The notes: a model not told the origin generated them from the sequence alone. DNA of 64,000 nt from Pseudomonadota bacterium (GCA_021811085.1 JAJZPQ010000007.1:1-64000), one strand, 5' to 3'; counted from the first letter of the stretch, positions 27,890 to 37,420 are shown. A program made the numbers and translations.

Positions 27890-28288
27890 ATGGAAGTCCT
27901 TCTGCCGCAGGGCTGGGCGCCGCCCATAGGCTATGCCAATGGCATCGCCGTGGCGCCGGGGCGCATCGTGTTCATCGCCGGTCAGGTCGGCTGGGACGCG
28001 GCGCAGAAATTCCACTCCACCGAACTTGCGCCGCAGTTCGAACAAGCCCTGCAGAACGTGCTCGCGGTGCTGGCCGAGGCGGGCGGGCGGCCCGAGCACA
28101 TCTGCCGCATCACCGCGTTCTGCTGCGACAAGCCGGCATACCTTGCGGCGCGGCCCCAGCTCGGCGCGATCTGGAAGCGCCTGATGGGGCGGCATTACCC
28201 CTGCATGAGCATGATTTTCGTCTCCGACCTGCTCGACAGTCCGGGCAAGATCGAGCTCGAAGCGACCGCAGTCGTTCCCGCAAGCTGA
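27890..28288 (+). CDS. RidA/YjgF-family protein
   Basis: A 132-residue RidA-fold protein with the opening GYANGIAVAPGRIVFIAGQVGWD, a central FEQALQNVLAVLAEAGG helix and a C-terminal SMIFVSDLLDSPGKIELEATAV. The canonical catalytic arginine segment of RidA (about residue 105) reads MSMIFV here, so enamine deaminase activity is uncertain; it may belong to a divergent subfamily. It starts 5 bp after the ferritin-like gene, so it is the last gene of the korAB unit, and converges on hsdR. Confidence 0.8.
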   Translation: MEVLLPQGWAPPIGYANGIAVAPGRIVFIAGQVGWDAAQKFHSTELAPQFEQALQNVLAVLAEAGGRPEHICRITAFCCDKPAYLAARPQLGAIWKRLMGRHYPCMSMIFVSDLLDSPGKIELEATAVVPAS

Positions 28289-28299
28289 GTCAGCCGGGG

Positions 28300-31200
28300 T
28301 TATCGGGCCTCGGCATACACGCTGCTGCCGTCGCCTTGGTAGCTCTCATAGACATGCTCGAACAGTACTTCGCACTTGGTGTTGTAGAGTTCTTTCGTAT
28401 ATGTGCGAGGTAGGCCGTCGTCCAGCGTATCTTCGATCGCGAGACGAATCTGGGCGCGCGCTGATGAGCGTTTGCGCCAATCGAGCACCAGCAACGCATG
28501 CAGGCGTTCGAGCAATTGGTGCGCAACCTTCTTCACCTCGTCGCGCTCTTCGGTGCTGAGCTCGGGGCCGGGGCGGGTGAGAATGTCGAACACGGTGAGT
28601 TCTTCTTCGCTCAGGTTCTCGCGCACATGCCGGTCTTCTTCCTCGGTCAGTGCCTGCGTCAGCGTGAGCAGGTCCTTGAAGATTTCCTCGATGTTGCGGC
28701 TGCCGCTGTTATAGGCTTCGATCAACGCTTCGAATTTCTCCAGGTAGTCGGCGCGGGTGCGGTTCAGACGCACCATGCGCTCCAGCTGCGCCTTCACCGC
28801 GGCCTTGAGGCGTTCGAGATCGCTGCTGGTCGGTTTCTTCTTCTCGAAGCGCTTGGCCAGCGCGGCGAAGTCGATCTTCGACAGGTCGATGCCGTAGCTT
28901 CCTGAACCTTTGCTCCTGATTTTGAACGGCTCCGCGCCGATCGAGTCGTCGAGCAGCTGCTGGATGCCCTGCATTACCACCGAGATGTCGGGCGGCTCGG
29001 TGCAATTGCGGATGTAATCGGCGAGCGCCTTGATCGAGCTGCAGCGCACCGCAAATTCGACCGCCACCGGATCGGGTTTCGCCGCGCGGAACAGGGCGTC
29101 CACCAGCCGGGCGTGGGCCATGAAATCGCGCTTTACGGCTTCGGGTGCGAGCAGTCGGTTTGCGGCATCTTCCACGGCCTGCGCGCGCGCGAAATTTTCG
29201 GCACTCGCGTTCTCGATCCGTTCCAGGTCGGCGCGGTGCTGCCTGCAATAAGTCGTGGCATCGGCCACCGCCTTGCGCAATTCCTCCACCAGGGCCTGCT
29301 TGTCGCGCACCGGCAGCGTGCCGCCTTTACCTAGCGCGTAGATGGCCAGCGCGCGTTCGAGAGACGCGAACACGTTGGCGTAGTCCACGATCACACCGCT
29401 GTGCTTGCCCGGGTACACACGGTTGGCGCGCGCGATGGTCTGCATCAGCGTGTGGTTGCGCATCGGCTTGTCGAGATAGATGGTCGAGCAGCTCGGCGCA
29501 TCGAACCCGGTCAGCCACATGGCGCACAGGAACACCAGGCGCAGCGGGTCGTCCGGGTCCTTGAACTTCTCGTCCAGCGCTTCGTCGTTCATGCGCTTGC
29601 GGTGCGGCACGATGTCGAGATCGAGCTTTTTCATCTGCTCGATCTCGTTCTGGCCGGGCGAGACCACCAGCGCCATGTCGGTGGTGGCGAGCGTCTGCCG
29701 CAGCGCTTCGAGTTCGGCGCGCTTCGGATTGGCCGGCGACATATCAGTCAATTCCTTGGAAACCCTCGCCAGTTCTGCGTTCCAGCGGTTTCTCACCTTG
29801 TCGTGCATGCGCAGCGCCGTGGCCTTGTCGATCGCCACTACCATGGCTTTGCCCTGGAATCCCCGGCCGGTGAAATGCCGTACGATGTCCTGCGCCACGG
29901 TGTCGAGCCGCTCGTCGCGGGTGATGAGGTGGTACTGGCGCGACAACTCGCGCTCCAGCCGCGCTTCCTGCTCCGGGTCGAGTTCGGCCTGCTCGATCAG
30001 CTTGTAGATGTCGTCGTTCAGGTCCGGATTGACCAGCTGCAACTCGGGCGTGCGGTTCTCGTAGTACAGCGGCACCGTGGCGCGCATGTTCATCGCCAGC
30101 GTGTCGTACTGGCTGCGGTGCGCCTCGTCGGTGAGCACGATCACGTCCGCGCGGTCGCACAACACCTCGGTGCTCTGGAACTTGTGGATCAGCGTGAACA
30201 CATAGCGATGATTGCCGGCCAACAGGGCGCGCAGTTCCGCACCGCTCTGTGCATGACACTCCTCGGCCTCGGTGGCGCTGACCGCACCGGTGGCGGCAAA
30301 GGTCTTGGCGATTTGGTCATCCAGCTCCACGCGGTCGGTGACGACCACGAAGCTCCAATTGCCCGGCAGCTTGCGCAGGATCTTCTGCGCGAAGAACACC
30401 ATGGAAAAGCTTTTCCCCGACCCTTGCGTCTGCCAGAACACGCCGCCGCGGCCGTGGCCGGCGCTGCGCGCTTTGAGCATGGCGGCAATGGCGTTGTTCA
30501 CGCCGAGGTACTGGTGGTTCTGCGCCAACGCTTTCACCAAGCCGCTCTTGTGCTCCGAGAACAGCGTGAAGTTCTCCACGATGTCCAGCAGCCGAGCCGG
30601 CGCGCAGGTACCGCGCAGCATCACCTCCAGCGACACCCGGCGCGGCTCGTCTTCGCGTTCGATGCGCTTCCATTCGAAAAAGCGCTCCCAATCGGCAGTG
30701 AGCGAGCCGACGCGGCTGTCGGTGCCGTTCGAGGCGATGAGGAAGGCGTTCGACCAGAACAACTGCGGAATGCCATTCTGCGGGTGCTTGTAGCTGGTGA
30801 GGTTGTCGTCGAAGCCCTGGCGCGCGGGTACGCCTGGCTTCTTGAGTTCGATCACCACCCAGGGCATGCCGTTGACAAAGCCGATCAGGTCCGGCCGGCA
30901 GGTGTAGAGCTGCCCGGTCACGGTCATTTGCGATACCAGCAGGAAGTCGTTGGGGGCGAGGTCGTCCCAATCCACCACCCGCACGCGTTCGTCGTTCAGG
31001 CCGCCGCGCTCGCGATCCGGCACCACTACCTTGACGCCGTCGCGAAGCAGTGTGTGAATTTCCCGGTTCGCCGCGGCCAGGCTCATGGCCGAGCGGTCGC
31101 GCGTGATTTCGTCGACGGCGCTGGTGATCGCTTCGTCGGGCAGTTGCGGGTTCAGGCGCTCCAGCGCGGCGCGCAGGCGAGGCAGCAGGAAGACTTCGCC

Positions 31201-31371
31201 ACTGCTTTCTCGCCCCAGAAACACAACTTCTCCCCTTAGGAGAGGGTGGGGGTGAGGGGATGTGCCGAACACTTCCTCCATCGCCGACATCGTGGCCCAA
31301 CCCAGTTCACCGAACAGCGCGATGGCGGGCTGCTCGACGAGCTGGTCTTCGGTGTAGGGGTGGCCAGTCAC
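28300..31371 (-). CDS. hsdR: Type I restriction enzyme, R subunit
   Basis: A 1023-residue motor-nuclease subunit. It starts with TEDQLVEQPAIALFGELGW and an N-terminal nuclease domain (VIELKKPG is the catalytic E-x-K type motif). Helicase domains follow with Walker A QGSGKSFSMVFF, DEAH-box LTDEAHRSQY and the late motif RANRVYPGKHSGVIVDY. It cuts unmodified DNA after translocation in complex with HsdM and HsdS. The GTG start overlaps the AbiEii stop (TAGTG), so it is translationally coupled to the toxin gene. About 15 residues (PHPHPLLRGEV region) near residue 40 come from a small repeat insertion. Confidence 0.93.
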   Translation of the reverse strand: MTGHPYTEDQLVEQPAIALFGELGWATMSAMEEVFGTSPHPHPLLRGEVVFLGRESSGEVFLLPRLRAALERLNPQLPDEAITSAVDEITRDRSAMSLAAANREIHTLLRDGVKVVVPDRERGGLNDERVRVVDWDDLAPNDFLLVSQMTVTGQLYTCRPDLIGFVNGMPWVVIELKKPGVPARQGFDDNLTSYKHPQNGIPQLFWSNAFLIASNGTDSRVGSLTADWERFFEWKRIEREDEPRRVSLEVMLRGTCAPARLLDIVENFTLFSEHKSGLVKALAQNHQYLGVNNAIAAMLKARSAGHGRGGVFWQTQGSGKSFSMVFFAQKILRKLPGNWSFVVVTDRVELDDQIAKTFAATGAVSATEAEECHAQSGAELRALLAGNHRYVFTLIHKFQSTEVLCDRADVIVLTDEAHRSQYDTLAMNMRATVPLYYENRTPELQLVNPDLNDDIYKLIEQAELDPEQEARLERELSRQYHLITRDERLDTVAQDIVRHFTGRGFQGKAMVVAIDKATALRMHDKVRNRWNAELARVSKELTDMSPANPKRAELEALRQTLATTDMALVVSPGQNEIEQMKKLDLDIVPHRKRMNDEALDEKFKDPDDPLRLVFLCAMWLTGFDAPSCSTIYLDKPMRNHTLMQTIARANRVYPGKHSGVIVDYANVFASLERALAIYALGKGGTLPVRDKQALVEELRKAVADATTYCRQHRADLERIENASAENFARAQAVEDAANRLLAPEAVKRDFMAHARLVDALFRAAKPDPVAVEFAVRCSSIKALADYIRNCTEPPDISVVMQGIQQLLDDSIGAEPFKIRSKGSGSYGIDLSKIDFAALAKRFEKKKPTSSDLERLKAAVKAQLERMVRLNRTRADYLEKFEALIEAYNSGSRNIEEIFKDLLTLTQALTEEEDRHVRENLSEEELTVFDILTRPGPELSTEERDEVKKVAHQLLERLHALLVLDWRKRSSARAQIRLAIEDTLDDGLPRTYTKELYNTKCEVLFEHVYESYQGDGSSVYAEAR
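31225..31262. repeat. Small GC-rich inverted-repeat element inside hsdR
   Basis: A stretch of the type CTCCCCTTAGGAG followed by AGGGTGGGGGTGAGGGG is inserted in frame. It adds a peptide like SPHPHPLLRGEV between the FG and LGRES residues that are normally close together in HsdR. The motif resembles dispersed palindromic repeats common in proteobacterial genomes. Only one copy was noticed in this window. Confidence 0.55.
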
Positions 31372-32225
31372 TACATGATCCCAAGCGCTTCGAGAAAAGC
31401 ATGAACCTGTCGAAACGCATCTTGCTGCACTTGCGCCGGCGTCATGTCGCCGAGCGCATTCGAACCTTCGACAAACATTCGCACCGTTTGCGGTCCGAAA
31501 GCGTCTTCGCTGCCGAACTTTCCGGCGATGTTCGCGAAGCCTTCCCGCGCGACTTGGTCGTCAAGCAGCTTGGCGCATTCGGCTGCGAGTGAGCCTATCC
31601 CATCCTTGTGGTTACGGATGCAGAAATAGATGTCATAGGCGTCCTTTTTCTTGTCCCGCTGAACCAGCGCGTACCCTTTCATCACCAGCAGAGCTGGAAT
31701 CGACGCGACCAGCATTTCGACTTCGTTCCTGCGTCCGTCCGGCATGGTTCCGGCGATCAGGAATTTTAGATTGTGGCGCAAGGCGATTTCACCACCATCG
31801 GTTTCCTGTACGCGCAATCGGTCGACGAGTCTTGGCCGGTTTCTTCTCGTCCTGGCGCCTTTCGGCATCAGCAAATCCACGATAACTGCAATCGGCTCGC
31901 CGCCGTCGCGAAGATCGACTGATCGCCTGAGTTGGAACGGTTTGAGTCCCTCGACGTTGCGTTGGTAACCGGCCGCGTCCAATTTCTCGATCAAATCCGC
32001 GTAGCCGTGATCTGCGAGTTTTTCCGGGTCCAGATCGAGATCGACGTCGAGCGAACCGATGTGCCCCGGTTCGGCGTCGGGCAGGAGCAGAGAGGGCACC
32101 GTGCCGCCGATTATGACTATGGCGTCGCGATGCGCGCCGAGAACCAGGCCAAGTTCCACGAGAACCGCATGGGCCGCGCGCGCACCCCGGTCGTCGTAAT
32201 CGTTGGCAACGCTTGGCTCGCTCAT
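31371..32225 (-). CDS. Nucleotidyltransferase AbiEii/AbiGii-type toxin
   Basis: A 284-residue protein with the nucleotidyltransferase core IIGGTVPSLLL near residue 38 and SLDVDLDLD near residue 58, the GG/S and D-x-D catalytic pattern of polymerase-beta-like toxins. A conserved KGYALVQRDKKKDAYDIYF segment follows. AbiEii toxins act as type IV toxin partners, transferring nucleotides to RNA substrates. The start overlaps the antitoxin gene by 4 bp and the stop overlaps the hsdR GTG. It may abort infection when restriction fails. Confidence 0.78.
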   Translation of the reverse strand: MSEPSVANDYDDRGARAAHAVLVELGLVLGAHRDAIVIIGGTVPSLLLPDAEPGHIGSLDVDLDLDPEKLADHGYADLIEKLDAAGYQRNVEGLKPFQLRRSVDLRDGGEPIAVIVDLLMPKGARTRRNRPRLVDRLRVQETDGGEIALRHNLKFLIAGTMPDGRRNEVEMLVASIPALLVMKGYALVQRDKKKDAYDIYFCIRNHKDGIGSLAAECAKLLDDQVAREGFANIAGKFGSEDAFGPQTVRMFVEGSNALGDMTPAQVQQDAFRQVHAFLEALGIM

Positions 32226-33343
32226 TTTCCCGGCTTCCAGCCCGGTGCGATACGCTCATTGAACAGATGCTCGGCCGCCTCGGCCGCGCGCTCTCCGCTC
32301 ACCGCGAGATCAAGATAGGTCTGTATCGGACTGGTGCACCATATGCCCTCGGCTGCTTCGACACGGTCGAGGAATACGCCTTCATCTTTCGGCCGCATCA
32401 GCGAGACGTTCGCGCCCTTGCCCGGCGGCTCGAGTTTGAGCTGCTCTCGCAGCACGGCTTCGCCTTGCGCGTCCGCATACAAGTACAGACTTGCGACGCG
32501 TGCGAAGGGCGCGAGCCAGCGCCCGGCTGAATACGACGCCAGCAGCGCGTGTTCGCCGTTGCCGGCCTGCGCTAGCGCATTGCGCAGCGCCTTCTCCAGC
32601 GTTTGGCCATGCAGCAGCGTGTAGCAGGACTCGCTGGCTGCAGGTTCGAGCCGATAAGCCAGGCGCCAGGCGGCGAGCAATTCGCGCGGCTTGGAAATGC
32701 GCAGGCCGCCTTTCTCAACGACCGCCCATTCTTCGGCGAGCAGACGCTGTCGCAGATTGCTCACTTGCCCGAGGCTTACCTGGGCATTCTCCGCGAGTTG
32801 CGCGACGCGCCACGGGCGGTGAGGTTCGGCGAGCAGCAAACGCAATAAACGGGCCGACTTGGCAGAAAAGATTGACCGCTGAAGGCGGCGTTTGCGAAAT
32901 GGATTTTCCGACGCGCTCTTCTCGATATAGACGCGGCCAAATGCCAGATGGCAGTTCCCCGCGAGATCGGCGAAGCCGACGCCGGCTTCCTTGCAAATTT
33001 CGGCCGAAGCAGGGGAGATAAAAGGTGCCATTACCACTGGATAGGCGCGTGCATGCGCGTCGGCTGGCGCGAAGCGCTGCACGTAGTCCCTTAATTGCAG
33101 GGCGGCGCCGCGGACGTAGCGCGGCTGTCCGTCGGCTTTGATTTCGCATATCAGCGTCCAGGCATCGCCATCGGCTTGAAGGTCGATGGCGATATCCGGA
33201 CGCCAACTTCCTGCGGCAAATTCGGGCTCGGCGCTTTGAGAACCGAGGGATACAAAGGGCACAGGTTTGAGCAAGGCACGCAGTTTGGCGAGCGCTTGGG
33301 TCTCCAATTCCGAGCCTTCAATGTTTGAAATCGATTTCAGCAT
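32222..33343 (-). CDS. AbiEi-like antitoxin/transcriptional regulator
   Basis: A 373-residue protein. A C-terminal-half winged-helix region around SARLLRLLLAEPHRPWRVAQLAENAQVSLGQVSNLRQRLL gives DNA binding. The N-terminal part (RPDIAIDLQADGDAWTLICEIKADGQPRYV) resembles a nuclease-like fold with a D/E-x-K pattern. It is paired by a 4-bp overlap with the nucleotidyltransferase toxin, so it is called the antitoxin and autorepressor. Two inverted repeats of CTGAAAAT type lie right upstream of its start, the arrangement expected for AbiEi autoregulation. Confidence 0.72.
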   Translation of the reverse strand: MLKSISNIEGSELETQALAKLRALLKPVPFVSLGSQSAEPEFAAGSWRPDIAIDLQADGDAWTLICEIKADGQPRYVRGAALQLRDYVQRFAPADAHARAYPVVMAPFISPASAEICKEAGVGFADLAGNCHLAFGRVYIEKSASENPFRKRRLQRSIFSAKSARLLRLLLAEPHRPWRVAQLAENAQVSLGQVSNLRQRLLAEEWAVVEKGGLRISKPRELLAAWRLAYRLEPAASESCYTLLHGQTLEKALRNALAQAGNGEHALLASYSAGRWLAPFARVASLYLYADAQGEAVLREQLKLEPPGKGANVSLMRPKDEGVFLDRVEAAEGIWCTSPIQTYLDLAVSGERAAEAAEHLFNERIAPGWKPGK

Positions 33344-33346
33344 TTG

Positions 33347-33421
33347 CTGAAAATAGCATTTTCAGTGAAAAATGTACATTATTTTCATCGAATAACGTAT
33401 TTTCAGCAACCGCTGAAAATA
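33347..33421. promoter_or_regulatory. Operator region of the AbiEi-AbiEii-hsdR unit
   Basis: Two inverted repeats sit in an AT-rich stretch just upstream of the antitoxin start. CTGAAAAT-3 bp-ATTTTCAG occupies 33347-33365. TATTTTCAGC-4 bp-GCTGAAAATA, with perfect 10-bp arms, occupies 33398-33421. Both share the CTGAAAAT half-site. Binding of the AbiEi-like protein would cover the promoter of the toxin-antitoxin pair and hsdR. Confidence 0.7.
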
Positions 33422-33436
33422 TGCATTTCACTGAAT

Positions 33437-33607
33437 TTACACCGATTTCCTCCCGTATAGCCAACTAGCCCGATAGCCGTCCAGGGCACCAAAATCCCTA
33501 TGTGGGCGGGTCGATGGGCTAGCGGACACGAGACGCATAATGGGCGTTCCCGGGCGCAGGAAATCGAAGGTCTTGGGCGAGATCCCCGCGTCGGCGAGGA
33601 AGCGCAT
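33437..33607 (-). pseudogene. Truncated DUF5615 (PIN-like) toxin remnant
   Basis: A 56-codon frame whose ATG overlaps the DUF433 stop as TAATG. It opens MRFLADAGISPKTFDFLR, which matches the first residues of DUF5615/Mut7-C PIN-like toxins. It then changes to unrelated sequence (PGTPIMRLVSA...) and stops. The rest of the toxin, normally about 110-120 residues with further acidic catalytic residues, is missing. It is most likely a decayed toxin left behind its antitoxin. Confidence 0.6.
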
Positions 33608-33834
33608 TACTTGCCCGCGGGAATGGGGTGGACCTGATCTTCTGCGATCGCCGCCGCGTAGCCCAGTGTCTGGCGCACGTCGTCCTCTTCCAGATCGGGA
33701 TGCTCGGCGACGATCTCAGCCGGCGTCATGCAGTTGGCGACGAGATTGACGACATGGGCGACCGAGATCCGCAGGCCGCGCAGCGTTGCGCGACCGGCGA
33801 GCAGATTCGGGTCATGGGTGATGCGATCGAACAT
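33607..33834 (-). CDS. DUF433 family antitoxin
   Basis: A 75-residue protein with the DUF433 pattern: DPNLLAGRATLRGLRISVAHVV, then a helix-turn-helix-like TPAEIVAEHPDLEEDDVRQTLGYAA. DUF433 proteins are usually antitoxins for DUF5615 PIN-like toxins encoded immediately downstream. Here the downstream toxin is truncated, so this gene appears orphaned. It lies between hsdS and the AbiE pair. Confidence 0.82.
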   Translation of the reverse strand: MFDRITHDPNLLAGRATLRGLRISVAHVVNLVANCMTPAEIVAEHPDLEEDDVRQTLGYAAAIAEDQVHPIPAGK

Positions 33835-33905
33835 ATGAATGCCTCCGGCTGGGAGCGCGCAAAAAATAGCATGCCGGACCTTCGGCCGCATCCGATCCGG
33901 TGTCG

Positions 33906-35066
33906 TCAGGAAAGAGACACCTGCCCGGAAAGCAGGCGCGGCAGCAGCAGGTCGCGGGTGTAGCGGAGGTTTTGGATCTGGAAAATAAGCGTCTGTTGCT
34001 GCGCGACGACATCGGCGAATAGCGCGGAGAATTTCTCGGCCACTTTGCCTTTTGGAATCATGATCTGGTATGTTTCCAGAACATCCCAATTTGCGCGCGG
34101 CATCTTCGCTCCGTTCGCGGTCGCACTTGCCTTGGCAACGAAGGCATCACTGGAAACACACGCAGCCAGGAAGGCGTAATGCTCTGGGTGGCGAGCACGA
34201 AGGACAATAGTGTCGGCGGAGCACAGGCCATCGAATGGCGCGATGCTGACCTTGTGAAAATAAGGCCTAATTTTGCCAAACAGGACTTCGCCCTTCTTGA
34301 ACTCCAGTTTATTCGAACCGATGTCGGTCGCTGTTTCCCAATTGTCGAGCGCGAGCGAGCGGCGCGGAATGTGTTCCAGGCCTACGTAAGGTTTGGGTTC
34401 GTTTAGTTTACCTTTCGTCATATTGCGACGCATGCTCTCCGCGATATCGCCGAGCTTCTTCACCTCCCAGCCTTTGGGGATGTCGCCGGGAGGGGATGCG
34501 ACGCGCGGGAGCTTTTCATGGCCGGGGAAGCGGAAGTGGACGAACCACTCGCGGTAGAGGGAGCGGGCCATTTTTTCCAATATCTTGATGCGCCGCTGGC
34601 TATTTTCAATCAGGTCGTCGTAGGCGAACAGGATGCCCGCTATTCGTCGTTGCATCGACAGCGGGGGTACCTTAATCTCAGTTTCGTTGAGAATAGTAAG
34701 GGTCAGAAACTTTGTTGCCGCTCCCGTTGAGAAACTACGCAACTCCGAAAGCTTCGGTCGGAGCGAGTAGTAGAGAAACTTTGTCGTTAAGACCGCCGGG
34801 TCACGGGGCTTAACGACATAAGTCCGTTGATAGGCATCAAACTTTCCGTGGAAATATTTCAGCGGAAAAATGCCGTTGGCGTTGTTGCCGGCCAGCAGCA
34901 CGCACTCGGTATCAAAGCTGTAGGTGTTCGTTCGCAGAGTTTCTTGCGAGCATGTAAAAAACGGATAGTCGCCTCCCGGGACAGCGGCATTTGAGTCGAG
35001 CTTACCTGTCTTGAAAGTGACTAACTCACCAAGCTTCGCTGTTCGCCATGCGCTCGCCACCTTCAC
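33906..35066 (-). CDS. hsdS: Type I restriction enzyme, specificity subunit
   Basis: A 386-residue S subunit with two target-recognition domains of about 150 residues. Each is followed by a coiled-coil conserved region: the central [26 protein letters not shown]-type segment and the C-terminal [19 protein letters not shown] and [12 protein letters not shown]. It sets the DNA site for both methylation and cleavage. The GTG start overlaps the hsdM stop (GTGA). Base composition is lower in GC than the flanking metabolic genes, consistent with exchange of specificity domains by transfer. Confidence 0.92.
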   Translation of the reverse strand: MKVASAWRTAKLGELVTFKTGKLDSNAAVPGGDYPFFTCSQETLRTNTYSFDTECVLLAGNNANGIFPLKYFHGKFDAYQRTYVVKPRDPAVLTTKFLYYSLRPKLSELRSFSTGAATKFLTLTILNETEIKVPPLSMQRRIAGILFAYDDLIENSQRRIKILEKMARSLYREWFVHFRFPGHEKLPRVASPPGDIPKGWEVKKLGDIAESMRRNMTKGKLNEPKPYVGLEHIPRRSLALDNWETATDIGSNKLEFKKGEVLFGKIRPYFHKVSIAPFDGLCSADTIVLRARHPEHYAFLAACVSSDAFVAKASATANGAKMPRANWDVLETYQIMIPKGKVAEKFSALFADVVAQQQTLIFQIQNLRYTRDLLLPRLLSGQVSLS

Positions 35067-36685
35067 GCCTCCAGAATCTCCGCCACGTTTACAGCGATGA
35101 TTTGTTCCAGGTCGCGCGCCTGCGCATTGAGGGCTTCAAGTTCCTCGTTCAGCGTTTCGAGTTGTTCCTTGAAATTCTCGTCGCTGACGTTCTCTCCTGG
35201 CGCGACGCCGACATAACGGCCGGGGTTGAGTGACCAGCCCTGTGCTTCAATCTCTTTCAGCGTGGCGACTTTGCACAGGCCGGCGATATCGGCGTACTTC
35301 GGCTTCTTGCCGAATATTTCAACTAGCCTGGCTTTGCCTTCTTCGTCGCCGATAGTGAAATCAGGTTCTTCGCCACGGTACATTCGCGCGATGTTAGCGA
35401 GGAAGCCAACCTGTGCGTTGTTCCAGTCGCGGTGGGCGCGATCGATCTGGCGGTAGATGTGTCGCGCATCCACGAACAGCACGTGGTCGGCGCGCGGAGT
35501 CTTGCTCTTGCCGCGATCGAGGAACCACAGCGTGCAGGGCAGGGTAACGGTGTAGAACATGTTGGTGCCCACGGCGACGATGGCGTCCACGGCACGCGTT
35601 TCGACGAGTTGCTTGCGCAGTTCCATTTCTGACGAGCGCGCATCGCTCGCGGAGTTGGCCATGACGAAGCCGGCGCGGCCCTTGTCGTTGAGCGACGAGT
35701 AGAACAGCTGTATCCACAGGTAGTTGGCATTGTCGGTGCGCGGCAGGCCGAACGGAAAGCGGCGGCCCTTGCCGACCATGTCCTTGAGGCGGTCCTTGTC
35801 CACCGCGTTCACGTTGAAGGGCGGATTGGCGAGGGCGAAGTCGAAGGTGCCTACCGCGTTGTGCGGGTCGTCGTAGTAGCTGTTGACCTCGCCGCCGTGG
35901 CGGATGTCGCCCTCCAGCCCGTGCACGGCGAGGTTCATGCGCGCGAGGCGCCCGGTCTCGTCGGTTTTCTCGACGCCGAACACCGAAAGTTCGGACGCGG
36001 GGTTCTTCTTGTGCTCGGCGACGAAGCGCGCCGACTGCACGAACATGCCGCCTGAGCCGCAGGCCGGGTCGAGGATGCGGCCATGGAAAGGTTCGAGGAT
36101 TTCGACCATCAGGCGCACGATCGGCGCCGGGGTGTAGAACTCGCCGCCTTTCTGGCCCTCGGTGCGCGCGAACTGACCGAGGAAGTATTCGTAGATGCGG
36201 CCGAAGGCGTCGTAGTCGAGGCTGACGGGAATCTCGGACACCTTCTTCAGCAGCTCTTTCAGCAGGGTGCCGTTGAAGATCTGGTAGTTGCGCGGCAGCA
36301 CGCCGGCCAGCGTAGGGTTGTGCTTCTCGATGTCGGCCATGGCCTCGTTCACCGCGCCGCCGACATTGCTGCCCTCGGGCAGTTGCAGCAGGTGGTCGAA
36401 GCGGGCGTTGGGCGTGAGAAACAGCACGCCCTCGGCGTGGTAGGCCTTGGGCTCGTCGATGCGCGACGCGCCGCGGCGCGCAGATGTGCCGGCTTTTTCC
36501 AGTTGCGCGCGGCGCTTGGCGAAGCGCGCCTCGGCAAAGCGCAGGAAGATCAGGCCGAGAACGGGCGAGGAATATTCCGCCGCCTTCAGTCCGGAATTGG
36601 CGCGGAACTGGTCGGCCGCGGCCCACAGGCGTTTTTCCAGGGTTTCGGTGGCCGTGTCTTTCTCGGTCGGTGCTACCCAGTGCAT
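35063..36685 (-). CDS. hsdM: Type I restriction enzyme, methylase subunit
   Basis: A 540-residue N6-adenine methyltransferase. An N-terminal HsdM helical domain ([20 protein letters not shown]) precedes the SAM-binding motif [18 protein letters not shown] near residue 206 and catalytic NPPF near residue 290. A C-terminal coiled region ([22 protein letters not shown]) can pair with HsdS. It protects host DNA and forms the M2S1 core. It is first in the hsd operon. Confidence 0.94.
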   Translation of the reverse strand: MHWVAPTEKDTATETLEKRLWAAADQFRANSGLKAAEYSSPVLGLIFLRFAEARFAKRRAQLEKAGTSARRGASRIDEPKAYHAEGVLFLTPNARFDHLLQLPEGSNVGGAVNEAMADIEKHNPTLAGVLPRNYQIFNGTLLKELLKKVSEIPVSLDYDAFGRIYEYFLGQFARTEGQKGGEFYTPAPIVRLMVEILEPFHGRILDPACGSGGMFVQSARFVAEHKKNPASELSVFGVEKTDETGRLARMNLAVHGLEGDIRHGGEVNSYYDDPHNAVGTFDFALANPPFNVNAVDKDRLKDMVGKGRRFPFGLPRTDNANYLWIQLFYSSLNDKGRAGFVMANSASDARSSEMELRKQLVETRAVDAIVAVGTNMFYTVTLPCTLWFLDRGKSKTPRADHVLFVDARHIYRQIDRAHRDWNNAQVGFLANIARMYRGEEPDFTIGDEEGKARLVEIFGKKPKYADIAGLCKVATLKEIEAQGWSLNPGRYVGVAPGENVSDENFKEQLETLNEELEALNAQARDLEQIIAVNVAEILEA

Positions 36686-36720
36686 TTTTATTTTCCTGCC
36701 GCTTGTCGCTTCGCTTCTGC

Positions 36721-37089
36721 TCAGGCCGCTTGTTTGAGCAGCGGCCAGCGCACGTCGATTTCGTCCCAGGGCACGAACACCCGCCCGGCTTCATCCTTTT
36801 CGATCACCGTCCACTCGATCATGGCGCTTACGTCTTTGTGCACATTGCGGTAGTGGCGCCCGAGTCGCTTGGCAAGCGCATAGATCGTCAGTGGCCCGGA
36901 GGCTTTCAGGAACTCCACCAGTTCCCAGCGCTTCGGCGTGAATACCTCGCCAAATTGCGCCATCGTGCGAAAGCCGATGCCGAAATACGGTTTCACCTTC
37001 TTGCCGGCCTTTGCCGCTGACAAGGTCTGTCCAAAGCGCGCAAGACTGGTCTTGACCGGTTCCCCAACCCGCACTTCCAACACGCTCAT
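36721..37089 (-). CDS. HVO_A0114-type winged-helix antitoxin/regulator
   Basis: A 122-residue protein. A winged-helix segment from about residue 45 ([48 protein letters not shown]) matches the HVO_A0114/MarR-like family frequently paired with TumE-type toxins. Its ATG overlaps the stop of the preceding toxin gene by 4 bp. It is expected to neutralise the toxin and repress the pair. Confidence 0.72.
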   Translation of the reverse strand: MSVLEVRVGEPVKTSLARFGQTLSAAKAGKKVKPYFGIGFRTMAQFGEVFTPKRWELVEFLKASGPLTIYALAKRLGRHYRNVHKDVSAMIEWTVIEKDEAGRVFVPWDEIDVRWPLLKQAA

Positions 37090-37364
37090 GATTCGGTCTC
37101 CTGTACGTCCTGCAAAAAGTCGTGGATCAGCGTCGGTACATCCTTGAAGGCGTAGGGCACTTGCGTGCCTCGGATGTGTTTGTGATCGCCCTTGCCGCGC
37201 TCATTGTCGTAACCCACCACGCGTTCGCCAGCAACCACATAGACCAGTCGATATTTGATGCGATGCGCCGACGCTGGTGCCGGTGCGGGTATTTCCCAAA
37301 CTACCCCCTCAATGGCGCCACGCCCGTAGGCTTCCTTGATGCGTGCGACGAGTCGCGCCTTCAT
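37086..37364 (-). CDS. TumE/DUF6516-type toxin
   Basis: A 92-residue protein with RIKYRLVYVVAGERVVGYDNERGKGDHKHIRG, a pattern of the DUF6516/TumE toxin family: a small beta-rich protein with a conserved YDN and GDHKH. The gene order, toxin first with a 4-bp overlap into a winged-helix antitoxin, fits TumE/TumA pairs. It closes the defence island. Confidence 0.72.
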   Translation of the reverse strand: MKARLVARIKEAYGRGAIEGVVWEIPAPAPASAHRIKYRLVYVVAGERVVGYDNERGKGDHKHIRGTQVPYAFKDVPTLIHDFLQDVQETES

Positions 37365-37420
37365 GGGGTGTATCGTGCCCTATGCAATGGGGCGCGTCAA
37401 GCCCCATAGCGGGTTCGCGC

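Noticed and set aside
29401-31239. Open frame of 612 codons on the plus strand inside hsdR
   Set aside because: It is antisense to an unambiguous HsdR with helicase motifs; the composition is typical of a shadow frame.
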